From: Pseudomonadota bacterium
Lineage (GTDB): Bacteria; Pseudomonadota; Gammaproteobacteria; Steroidobacterales; Steroidobacteraceae
Direction: 5' to 3'
Length of the DNA: 6,000 nt
NCBI GenBank assembly: GCA_021792815.1
Contig: JAJYTX010000196.1
Location: 1-6,000, forward strand
Shown piece by piece: positions 1 to 5,566 of the stretch (position 1 is the stretch's first letter; each line of letters opens with the position of its first letter). The translations under genes and the position numbers were made by a program. The notes beneath the pieces are model-generated. The model ran no database searches. It saw nothing but the letters and a program-made list of their open reading frames with translations, and was not told the origin of the DNA.

Positions 1-1
1 C

Positions 2-1123
2 GACTGGTTCGGAACATTGGGCAACGCGCATCGCGCATTCTTCGCCCCGCTGCGCACCGCCGGCGCGGCGGTGCGCGCATTCAATCCGCCGCGCGTGGAA
101 AGCCCGTTCGGCTGGATCGGCCGCGATCACCGCAAGCTGCTCGTCGTAGACGGCCGATTCGGTTCCATCTCCGGGGTGTGCATCGCGGCCAAATGGCTCG
201 GGGATGCGGCCCGCGGCATCGCACCCTGGCGCGACAGCGGCGTGCTCATCGAGGGTCCGGCGGTCGCCGACATCGAGAACGCGTTCCGGGACAGCTGGAC
301 GGGATTGGGCGCACCGCTGCCCTTCGCCGCGGCGCCGACCGCGGCGCCCTGCGGCGAGATGGCGCTGCGGGTCATCGCCACCCTGCCGGCACATGGGGCG
401 ATGTACCGCCTCGACACGCTGATCGCGGCCATGGCGGCCCGCAGCCTCTGGATCAGCGACGCCTACTTCGTCGGCATTCCCACCTATGTGCGGGGTCTCG
501 CCGCGGCGGTCGCCGATGGCGTGGACGTGCGCCTGCTGGTACCGGGCAACAACAACCTGCCGGCGGTCGCCGCGCTGTCGCGCGCCGGTTACCGGCCGCT
601 GCTCGAGGCCGGCATCCGCGTATTCGAATGGAACGGCAGCATGATGCACGCCAAGACCGCCGTGGCGGACGGCCGCTGGGCGCGCGTGGGCTCCTCGAAC
701 CTCAACCTGTCGAGTTGGCTCGCCAATTGTGAGATCGATGCGGCGGTCGAGGACAGCGGCTTCGCGGCACAGATGGAGGCGCAGTACCTGCGCGATCTCG
801 ACCACGCCACCGAGCTGCTGCTGAAGGGCCGGCGGCCGCAGCCGCGCGGGCGGGTGGCGCGCAATGCCCGCGGTGGCAGCTCCTCGCGGGCCGCCGCCAG
901 CGCATTGCGCCTCGCCAACACGGTTGGCGCGGCCATCTCCAATCGCCGCGTGCTGGCCAGCTCCGAGCGTGGCGTGCTGTCGATCGCCGGCAGCGTACTC
1001 GTGGCACTGGCCGCGCTCGGCATCTGGGTGCCACAACTGCTGGCCTGGCCCTTGGCGGCATTCGCCGCCTGGCTGGGCCTGAGCCTGCTGTGGCGGCGGC
1101 TGCGCCGGCCGCCTCCCTCGTAA
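2..1123 (+). CDS. Phospholipase D / cardiolipin synthase-like protein, 5' partial
   Basis: The frame is open from base 2, so the true start lies left of the window; the TTG at 17 is only an internal codon. 373 residues are visible. Two HKD motifs are present. The first has His43, Lys45 and Asp50 (bases 128-151), and the second has His216, Lys218 and Asp223 (bases 647-670), followed by GSSNLN. Two HKD motifs form one active site in the PLD superfamily. Bacterial cardiolipin synthases of the ClsB type use it to join phosphatidyl groups at the inner membrane; this substrate assignment is inference. Residues about 324-344 and 347-365 are two hydrophobic stretches, followed by an Arg-rich tail, so the C-terminus is probably a membrane hairpin. 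An Arg- and Ala-rich linker (about 275-320) separates it from the catalytic part. In the first motif the usual Asn after the Gly pair is Cys. The PLD fold is very likely; the exact enzyme is less certain. Confidence 0.9.
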   Translation, partial: DWFGTLGNAHRAFFAPLRTAGAAVRAFNPPRVESPFGWIGRDHRKLLVVDGRFGSISGVCIAAKWLGDAARGIAPWRDSGVLIEGPAVADIENAFRDSWTGLGAPLPFAAAPTAAPCGEMALRVIATLPAHGAMYRLDTLIAAMAARSLWISDAYFVGIPTYVRGLAAAVADGVDVRLLVPGNNNLPAVAALSRAGYRPLLEAGIRVFEWNGSMMHAKTAVADGRWARVGSSNLNLSSWLANCEIDAAVEDSGFAAQMEAQYLRDLDHATELLLKGRRPQPRGRVARNARGGSSSRAAASALRLANTVGAAISNRRVLASSERGVLSIAGSVLVALAALGIWVPQLLAWPLAAFAAWLGLSLLWRRLRRPPPS

Positions 1124-1167
1124 GGCGGCGCACGCACAGGGAGCGACCGACCCCGGTCATCGCCGCC
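1124..1167. terminator. Possible stem structure between convergent genes
   Basis: A 7-base inverted repeat, GGCGGCG (1124-1130) with CGCCGCC (1161-1167), encloses a smaller hairpin, GACCG (1145-1149) with CGGTC (1154-1158) and a 4-base loop. It starts directly after the stop codon of the phospholipase D-like gene and covers the stop codon of the opposing phosphatase gene. The position suits a two-way terminator. There is no T-run on either side, and short GC-rich inverted repeats are common by chance here. Confidence 0.25.
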
Positions 1168-1858
1168 CTCCTCCGGTGTCGTTCCAGCGCCGCACGACCG
1201 GCTCGCTGCGGTCGTGCTCGTAGCCGAGCATGCTGACACTCGCGGTTTCGAGCAGGAACAGACTGCCTGCGGCCGGCGGCAGGCCCAGCCAGCGCGCCAC
1301 CAGCACCCGCAGGATATGCCCGCTCGAGACCAGGAGCGTCAGGCCTTCGGTCGAGCGGATCCGCGCGATGATGCGGTCGGCGCGCTCCCCGACCGCCTGC
1401 GGTGACTCCCCGCCCGGACAGCCGTCGCGAAACAGCCGCCAGCCGGGCCGCTCGGCGCGAATCTCCGCCGTGCGCCGGCCCTCGAACTCACCGTAGTTCC
1501 ACTCGAGCAGATCGGGGTCGACGCGCGCCCCCGCCACGAACCCCGCCAGCTCGCATGTCCGGACCGCACGCCGCAGCGGACTCACCAGCACCTGCGCAAA
1601 GGCCAGGCCGCGCAGCCGCTGGGCCAGACGGCGCGCATCGCGCTCCCCGCGCCCGGTCAGCGGAATGTCCGACAGCCCGGTATGGCGGCCCGACAGACTC
1701 CATTCCGTCTGCCCGTGGCGGACCAGAACCGCGCCCGGGAAATCCTGGCGCTCGAGCGCCGCCGGCTGGCCGCCGGCCGGCGCTGCCGGCCGGCGCCGCG
1801 ATCGCACTGCGGCGCCCTCCCGCCCTGAGCTCGACCCGCCTTGGGTTTCACGGGACAT
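1157..1858 (-). CDS. Histidine phosphatase family protein, Shb17-like
   Basis: A 233-residue member of the phosphoglycerate mutase-like (histidine phosphatase) superfamily. The phospho-acceptor motif is RHG at residues 47-49, with His48 as nucleophile. Other expected active-site residues are Arg97 in SPLRRA, Glu119 in LLEWNYGEFEG and the second His at 181 in SSGHILR. The stretches RHGQTEWSLSGRHTGLSDIP, the EW-YG-EG block and the RDGCPGGES block (144-152) resemble the yeast sedoheptulose-1,7-bisphosphatase Shb17 and its bacterial relatives more than GpmA or cobalamin phosphatase CobC. That match is from memory of the family; the substrate is inferred. The ATG at 1858 is preceded by GGTGGAG about 7 bases upstream, which supports this start, although it adds some 40 low-complexity residues before the catalytic core. 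No signal peptide or membrane segment is visible, so it is probably cytoplasmic. It converges with the phospholipase D-like gene and diverges from the CBS-domain gene. Confidence 0.9.
   Translation of the reverse strand: MSRETQGGSSSGREGAAVRSRRRPAAPAGGQPAALERQDFPGAVLVRHGQTEWSLSGRHTGLSDIPLTGRGERDARRLAQRLRGLAFAQVLVSPLRRAVRTCELAGFVAGARVDPDLLEWNYGEFEGRRTAEIRAERPGWRLFRDGCPGGESPQAVGERADRIIARIRSTEGLTLLVSSGHILRVLVARWLGLPPAAGSLFLLETASVSMLGYEHDRSEPVVRRWNDTGGGRR
1772..1794. repeat. Twin self-complementary decamers GCCGGCCGGC
   Basis: The palindromic decamer GCCGGCCGGC occurs at 1772-1781 and again at 1785-1794, separated by GCT. The two copies are both direct and inverted repeats of each other. They fall in the low-complexity N-terminal extension of the histidine phosphatase gene (Pro/Ala/Gly/Arg-rich region) and could fold as a strong hairpin in the mRNA. 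Confidence 0.6.
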
Positions 1859-1909
1859 GGTTCATCTCCACCACTGCGCCACCATACCGGCCTCGGACGG
1901 CGGTTCGTG

Positions 1910-1915
1910 AGTATA
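1910..1915 (-). promoter_or_regulatory. Candidate -10 box for the histidine phosphatase gene
   Basis: Read on the minus strand this is TATACT, one mismatch from the sigma-70 -10 consensus, in an otherwise GC-rich stretch. It would give a leader of about 45 bases before the ATG at 1858. No convincing -35 box lies 16-18 bases upstream, so this rests on the -10 hexamer alone. Confidence 0.25.
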
Positions 1916-1935
1916 CGGCCGGCGCGCTCCTCCGG

Positions 1936-1990
1936 CCGCCGCAGCGCGCCGGCGCCGCCAACGCTTCGATGCGGCCCGCCGCAGCGCGCC
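1936..1990. repeat. 15-base direct repeat spaced exactly 40 bases
   Basis: CCGCCGCAGCGCGCC occurs at 1936-1950 and at 1976-1990. Both copies are in the 265-base non-coding region between the divergent phosphatase and CBS-domain genes. The 40-base period is close to four helical turns, which would put both copies on the same face of the DNA, as for a paired protein-binding site. That role is inference; GC-rich sequence also produces such repeats by chance. Apart from this repeat and the weak -10 candidate, nothing else was recognised in 1859-2123. Confidence 0.45.
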
Positions 1991-2110
1991 ACCGCGAGCC
2001 GTCAGGGTAGCTACGGATTGCACGCCCAGCCCCGTACGTGCGAAATGTCGAGCGCAGCGGATTCCGGCGGCCGCGGCGTAACCGGCCTTGGCCAGTGACT
2101 TTGCGCAACG

Positions 2111-2115
2111 GGAGG
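2111..2115 (+). promoter_or_regulatory. Ribosome binding site GGAGG of the CBS-domain gene
   Basis: GGAGG ends 8 bases before the ATG at 2124, an ideal spacing. It settles the start at 2124 against an in-frame alternative start at 2088, which would place the site inside the coding region and add 12 residues outside the conserved domain. Confidence 0.8.
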
Positions 2116-2123
2116 CTCAAGCC

Positions 2124-2600
2124 ATGCGTGTACAGGAACTGATGACCACTCAGGTGAAGTCGTGCGCACCCGATGATTCCCTCGAGCGCGCGGCGCAGCT
2201 CATGTGGGAAAACGATTGCGGCGCGTTGCCGGTGAGCATGGGCGACGGCGCCAACCGCATCGTCGGCATGATCACGGACCGTGACATCGCCATGGGTGCG
2301 TTGTTCCAGCACAGGACGCTGGGTGAACTGAAGGTGAGGGATGCGATGGCGAAGTCGGTCGAGACGTGCCACGCCTCGGACTCGGTGGCGCAGGCGGAAA
2401 AGATCATGCGTGAGGCACGCATCCGCCGTCTGCCGGTGCTCGATGGCGCAGGCTCGCTGGTCGGCATCCTCTGCCTGGCCGATCTTGCCCGCGAGGCGAC
2501 CCAGGAACGCCTGCGCGCGCGCAAGGAGATCACCGAAACGGAAATCGGCAGCACGCTGGCGGCGATCGTCAAGCCTTCCAAGGAGGCGCATCACGCCTGA
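2124..2600 (+). CDS. Two-CBS-domain protein
   Basis: A 158-residue protein made almost wholly of a tandem CBS pair (Bateman module). CBS1 spans about residues 3-60 and has CGALPV (32-37) and GMITDRD (48-54), which fits the G-h-x-T-x-x-D nucleotide-ribose motif with Thr51 and Asp54. CBS2 spans about 70-125 and has RRLPVLD (101-107) and GILCLAD (114-120), where Cys117 takes the place of the usual Thr/Ser and Asp120 is kept. The last 35 residues are a charged helical tail. CBS pairs bind adenine nucleotides or S-adenosylmethionine and usually regulate a partner protein. No catalytic or transport domain is fused here, so the partner is unknown. There is no signal peptide, so it is probably cytoplasmic. 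The start follows a GGAGG site at the right distance. The gene converges on the hydrolase gene with only 12 bases between stop codons. Confidence 0.92.
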   Translation: MRVQELMTTQVKSCAPDDSLERAAQLMWENDCGALPVSMGDGANRIVGMITDRDIAMGALFQHRTLGELKVRDAMAKSVETCHASDSVAQAEKIMREARIRRLPVLDGAGSLVGILCLADLAREATQERLRARKEITETEIGSTLAAIVKPSKEAHHA

Positions 2601-2612
2601 TTCCAGGCCGCA

Positions 2613-3653
2613 TCAGCTTCCGGGCGGGCCTCCCTGGCCGCGCGGCACGCCCACGGACCGCGCGGCGGAGGGGACCGGTTCGAGTCCCTCGGACGTGTAC
2701 ACGTTGCGTGGATTCCACAGCATCCAGCCATCCACGCCGGCCGTTCGCGCGGCGTTGATCTGTGCCCGGATCTGCTCGGCCCCGAAGGTACGCCGATCGA
2801 ACGCGTAATCCCGGAACGCCTGCAGCCAGGGGCGCAGGCGCGTCGGCGGCACGCCGGCTCTGTCGAGTGCGCGCTGCAGCGACCGCAGCACGATCGAATA
2901 GGGATGAGCCACCGGATCGCGGTAACCCGGGATGCCGTACCGGAACGCGGAGGGGTAGAGCATCGGAGAGAGATAATCAACCTCGGGGAGCATCGCGGCG
3001 AGCGTCTGACCGATGTCCGTATCGTTCAGATTCCAACAGACATATCCGAACACGTCTGCGGAGATGAAAACGTTGTACGGCGCGAGGCGGCGGCGCGCCA
3101 GACCGAGGAAGCCCGAAATGGCGGCGACGCGGCTTATCTGCGTGCTGCGGTGCGAAAAGACCAGACCGGGCGCACCGGGAAAGCGCACGTAATCAAATTG
3201 AATCTCATCGAATCCGGCTCCGGCCGCCTCGATCGCCAGTCCGATGTTGTAGTCCCACACGTCGTGGTTGAACGGATCCGTCCATGCGAGATGCTCGCTG
3301 TCGTGCCACACGACGCCGTCCACGGTTTTCACCGCCAGGTCGGGGCGCGCGTGCGCCAGCACGTTGTCCTTGAACACGACGATGCGCGCGATGGCATAAA
3401 TACCCTGAGCGTGCAGCCAGTCCACCAGCGCTTTAAGGCCCGGAATGAGCCGTGGCCGCTCCGCGCCGATGGCGACCGCCAGCGGCACGCGGCTCGGGTA
3501 AGCGACGATGCCGCGATCACCCTTGACATCCACCACCAAGGCGTTGCCGCTTGCGCCGCGCTCGGCCTGTGGCCGCCCGGCGGCTGCGAGCCGCAAAACA
3601 CGCGCGAACGCGGCGTGCGGCGAATGCCGGCCAGTAGCGGGCAGCCGGTGCAT
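2613..3653 (-). CDS. DUF4015-type putative glycoside hydrolase, N-terminus lost
   Basis: The 346-residue frame matches, from memory, the DUF4015 (PF13200) putative glycosyl hydrolase family, a TIM-barrel fold. Recognisable blocks are NALVVDVKGDRG (37-48), GIYAIARIVVFKD (84-96), GFDEIQFDYVRFP (147-159), ISADVFGY (197-204), DYLSPMLYPS (226-235) and GWMLWNP (309-315). Glu150 and Asp154 are plausible catalytic carboxylates, but this family's chemistry is poorly established. Family members normally begin with an export signal and a first barrel strand (typically R-G-x-Y) before the NALVVDVK strand. Here the first 36 residues match neither and overlap the beta-lactamase-like frame at 3616-3653. The ATG at 3653 is only the first start in the open frame and has no clear ribosome site. 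The gene therefore looks 5'-truncated and fused to foreign sequence, and may be non-functional. Everything after residue 37 looks intact up to the stop. Confidence 0.8.
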   Translation of the reverse strand: MHRLPATGRHSPHAAFARVLRLAAAGRPQAERGASGNALVVDVKGDRGIVAYPSRVPLAVAIGAERPRLIPGLKALVDWLHAQGIYAIARIVVFKDNVLAHARPDLAVKTVDGVVWHDSEHLAWTDPFNHDVWDYNIGLAIEAAGAGFDEIQFDYVRFPGAPGLVFSHRSTQISRVAAISGFLGLARRRLAPYNVFISADVFGYVCWNLNDTDIGQTLAAMLPEVDYLSPMLYPSAFRYGIPGYRDPVAHPYSIVLRSLQRALDRAGVPPTRLRPWLQAFRDYAFDRRTFGAEQIRAQINAARTAGVDGWMLWNPRNVYTSEGLEPVPSAARSVGVPRGQGGPPGS

Positions 3654-4002
3654 CCAGCGACAGCCTGCCCTGCGCGACGAGCTGCATGACCGCCGGAGTG
3701 GTGGCCACGACCTTGGTGAGCGAGGCGAGGTCGAAAATCGTATCGACCGTCATGCGCTCGCGTGGCGCGAGCGATCGGTATCCGAACGCCCGCTCGTACA
3801 GGATCCGGTTGCGACCGCCGACCAGGATCACGGCTCCCGGCACATCGTGGCGGGCGATCTCCTGCCGGACCACCCAGCCGATGCCTGACGCAGCGTCGCC
3901 CAGCGCACCGGTGCGCGCCGTTGCGACGCCGCACCACATTGCGGCGAGGACGCCGAGCGCCCCCGATGACATCCATGCCCGAATCAGACTGCGGCGCACC
4001 AC
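3517..4002 (-). pseudogene. Serine beta-lactamase-like hydrolase, 5' remnant
   Basis: Reading from a GTG at 4002 (a second GTG follows at once), residues 1-30 form a signal peptide: Arg pair, hydrophobic stretch 11-28, likely cleavage near ATA-R. GGAGG at 4018-4014 lies 11 bases upstream. Residues 40-127 match the start of the beta-lactamase / class C-like serine hydrolase family (PF00144 type): VPGAVILVG, then TIFDLASLTKVVATTPAVM with the S-x-x-K nucleophile pair Ser94/Lys97, then LSLDAPAARYWPAF. Such proteins run to about 380-420 residues and continue with a LLTHTSG block and a YxN motif. Here sense is lost just after Phe127 (base 3622); the frame goes on as Arg/Ala-rich nonsense to a stop at 3517, overlapping the glycoside-hydrolase-like frame. 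It therefore keeps the nucleophile but no complete active site. It lies 79 bases downstream of zwf on the same strand and could be co-transcribed. Confidence 0.8.
3560..3622. other. Probable gene-fusion (deletion) junction
   Basis: On the minus strand, beta-lactamase-like coding sense ends at base 3622 and glycoside-hydrolase-like sense is certain from base 3545. The two frames differ by one base: the hydrolase frame is +1 relative to the beta-lactamase frame. The missing parts are the last two thirds of the first gene and the signal peptide and first barrel strand of the second, so a deletion of roughly a kilobase would explain the arrangement. The exact breakpoint cannot be placed by eye. 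Confidence 0.6.
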
Positions 4003-4081
4003 GCGCTCTCGACCCTCCCAACGAATGTCCACAGCCGGCACGCTCGGACCGCGGAAATGCGCAAACGGCCGGATCGGGCCC

Positions 4082-5473
4082 TCAGAGGGTTGCCGACTCG
4101 GTGAGATTCGGGTTGTGCCAGCCTGAGGCCGGCGAGAGCCGCTCGGCTTCCTGCGGTCCCCAGGTCCCGGGCTCATAGACATGCAGCGGGCTCGCCACGT
4201 CGAGAACCGGATCGACGATGCGCCAGGCCTCTTCGACATAATCCTGGCGCGCGAACAGCGTGCGGTCACCGGCCATCGCGTCGGTGAGCACACGTTCGTA
4301 GGCGTCCATCTCGTTCGGGCCCGCGTGACGGCTTGCCATGAGTTCCGCCGGCTGGCCGATCTCCCGTTCCTCCTCGTCCATCACGTTCAGACCGATGGCG
4401 AGCTCGTTCACCGGGCTGATGCGCAGCCGGAAATAATTATTGCGCGGCATCCACGTCGGGAAGACCGTAGGCGGCCGCCGCAGCACCGCGACGACCTCGG
4501 TGCAGGTGACCGGCAGCGACTTCCCGGCGCGGATGAAGAACGGCACTCCCTGCCAGCGCCAGTTGTCGATCTCGAGACGCAACGCGGCGAACGTCTCGGT
4601 CCGCGATTCGGATCTGACGCCCTGTTCGCCCAGATAGCCGCGGAACTGCCCGCGCACCAGATCCACCGCGGCGAGCGGCGGAATCGCCTTCAACACCTTG
4701 ACCTTCTCGTCGCGGATCGCCTCGCTGTCGGTGCGTACCGGCGGCTCCATCGCCAGGTAGGTGAGCACCTGGAACAGGTGATTCTGGATGACGTCACGCA
4801 CCGTGCCGGTCTGATCATAGAAGGCGCCGCGGCCCTGGACGCCGAAGTCCTCGGCCATCGTGATCTGCACGCTGCTGATGTTATACCGGTTCCAGAATGC
4901 CTCGAGCATGGCATTGGTGAAGCGGAAGAACGCCATGTTGTGCACGGGGCGCTTGCCCAGGTAATGATCGATGCGGAACACGTGGCTCTCGTCGAACACG
5001 CCGTGCAGGATCCGGTTCAGCTCCCGCGCCGACTGCAGGTTGCGCCCGAACGGCTTCTCGACCACGACACGGGCTCCCGCGGCGGTACAGCCGGCCGCGG
5101 CCAGCTGCTCGACGACGGTCGCGAACATCGCGGGCGGGATGGCGAGGTAGTGCGCCGGGCGCTGCGCGCCGCCGAGCGCCTTGCGCAGCGCGCGGAATGT
5201 GCCGGCGTCGCCGTAATCGCCATCGACATAGCCCAGCAGCGAGGTGAGCCTGGCGAACGCCTCGGGATCGACGCCGCCGCCGTGTTTTTCCAGGCTGTCG
5301 CGCGCCCGCTCCTTGAGCTGCTCGAGCGTCCAGCCGGACTTGGCGACCCCGATGACCGGGACGTTGAGCGTCCCGCGCCGCACCATGGTCTGCAGCGCCG
5401 GAAAAATCTTCTTGTAGGCCAGATCTCCGGTCGCGCCGAAGAACACCAGGGCATCATTGCTGGAATCCTGCAT
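4082..5473 (-). CDS. zwf: Glucose-6-phosphate 1-dehydrogenase
   Basis: Oxidises glucose 6-phosphate to 6-phosphogluconolactone with NADP+ (or NAD+), the entry step of the oxidative pentose phosphate and Entner-Doudoroff routes, in the cytoplasm. The protein has 463 residues, slightly below the usual 480-510. The N-terminal Rossmann fingerprint is GATGDLA (13-19). EKPFG (139-143) and the substrate motif RIDHYLGK (167-174) follow. The catalytic-base His is His232 in IQNHLFQ, and Lys318 lies in IRAGKSLP. The residue after RIDHYLGK is Arg where Glu is common, and the next block reads PVHNM, so this belongs to a less common sequence branch. An in-frame GTG at 5479 lies two codons upstream, but it sits inside the Shine-Dalgarno sequence GAGGTGG, so the ATG at 5473 is preferred. 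It lies 93 bases downstream of the aldehyde dehydrogenase gene and upstream of the hydrolase remnant. No pgl, edd or gnd partner is visible. Confidence 0.97.
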   Translation of the reverse strand: MQDSSNDALVFFGATGDLAYKKIFPALQTMVRRGTLNVPVIGVAKSGWTLEQLKERARDSLEKHGGGVDPEAFARLTSLLGYVDGDYGDAGTFRALRKALGGAQRPAHYLAIPPAMFATVVEQLAAAGCTAAGARVVVEKPFGRNLQSARELNRILHGVFDESHVFRIDHYLGKRPVHNMAFFRFTNAMLEAFWNRYNISSVQITMAEDFGVQGRGAFYDQTGTVRDVIQNHLFQVLTYLAMEPPVRTDSEAIRDEKVKVLKAIPPLAAVDLVRGQFRGYLGEQGVRSESRTETFAALRLEIDNWRWQGVPFFIRAGKSLPVTCTEVVAVLRRPPTVFPTWMPRNNYFRLRISPVNELAIGLNVMDEEEREIGQPAELMASRHAGPNEMDAYERVLTDAMAGDRTLFARQDYVEEAWRIVDPVLDVASPLHVYEPGTWGPQEAERLSPASGWHNPNLTESATL

Positions 5474-5477
5474 ATCC

Positions 5478-5482
5478 ACCTC
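5478..5482 (-). promoter_or_regulatory. Ribosome binding site of zwf
   Basis: On the minus strand GAGGT (within GAGGTGG) ends 4 bases before the ATG at 5473. This is close but workable spacing. It overlaps the in-frame GTG at 5479, which argues against that codon as the start. Confidence 0.5.
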
Positions 5483-5547
5483 GCGTGATCAGAGCATGGG
5501 TCGACCGGCGATGATCGCCACCGTTTCCGCCTCGGCACCCGTTAGAC

Positions 5548-5562
5548 CCGCGCCGAGCGCGG
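5548..5562 (-). terminator. GC-rich hairpin just after the aldehyde dehydrogenase stop
   Basis: A perfect 6-base stem CCGCGC/GCGCGG with a 3-base loop begins 4 bases past the stop codon of the aldehyde dehydrogenase gene, reading leftward. No T-run follows, so it is at best a weak or Rho-assisted terminator, or an mRNA 3'-end stabiliser. No clear sigma-70 promoter was seen between here and zwf. Confidence 0.3.
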
Positions 5563-5566
5563 CCGT

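Noticed and set aside
589..1239. Minus-strand open frame opposite the phospholipase D-like gene
   Set aside because: Ser/Arg/Ala-rich shadow of a gene with both HKD motifs.
2018..2046. TTGCAC as a possible -35 box for the CBS-domain gene
   Set aside because: No acceptable -10 hexamer lies 16-18 bases downstream.
1848..2594. Minus-strand open frame (248 codons) antisense to the CBS-domain gene
   Set aside because: It mirrors the CBS codons, has no domain-like pattern and overlaps the phosphatase start. The + strand gene has clear CBS motifs and a ribosome site.
2904..3689. + strand open frame (261 codons) antisense to the glycoside-hydrolase gene
   Set aside because: No recognisable motif. 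The opposite strand carries clear family blocks across nearly the whole span.
4432..4441. AT-rich perfect palindrome AATAATTATT in GC-rich DNA
   Set aside because: It is explained by Asn-Asn-Tyr-Phe codons at a conserved spot in zwf; no regulatory context is apparent inside the gene.
4181..5488. Long + strand open frame (435 codons) antisense to zwf
   Set aside because: It is the complement of a certain zwf gene. Its product is His/Arg/Asp-rich with no recognisable motif, as expected for a shadow frame in GC-rich DNA.
5507..5519. Palindrome GGCGATGATCGCC upstream of zwf, considered as an operator
   Set aside because: Arms of only six bases around one central base, a single copy and no recognised regulator motif. 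Too likely by chance to call.
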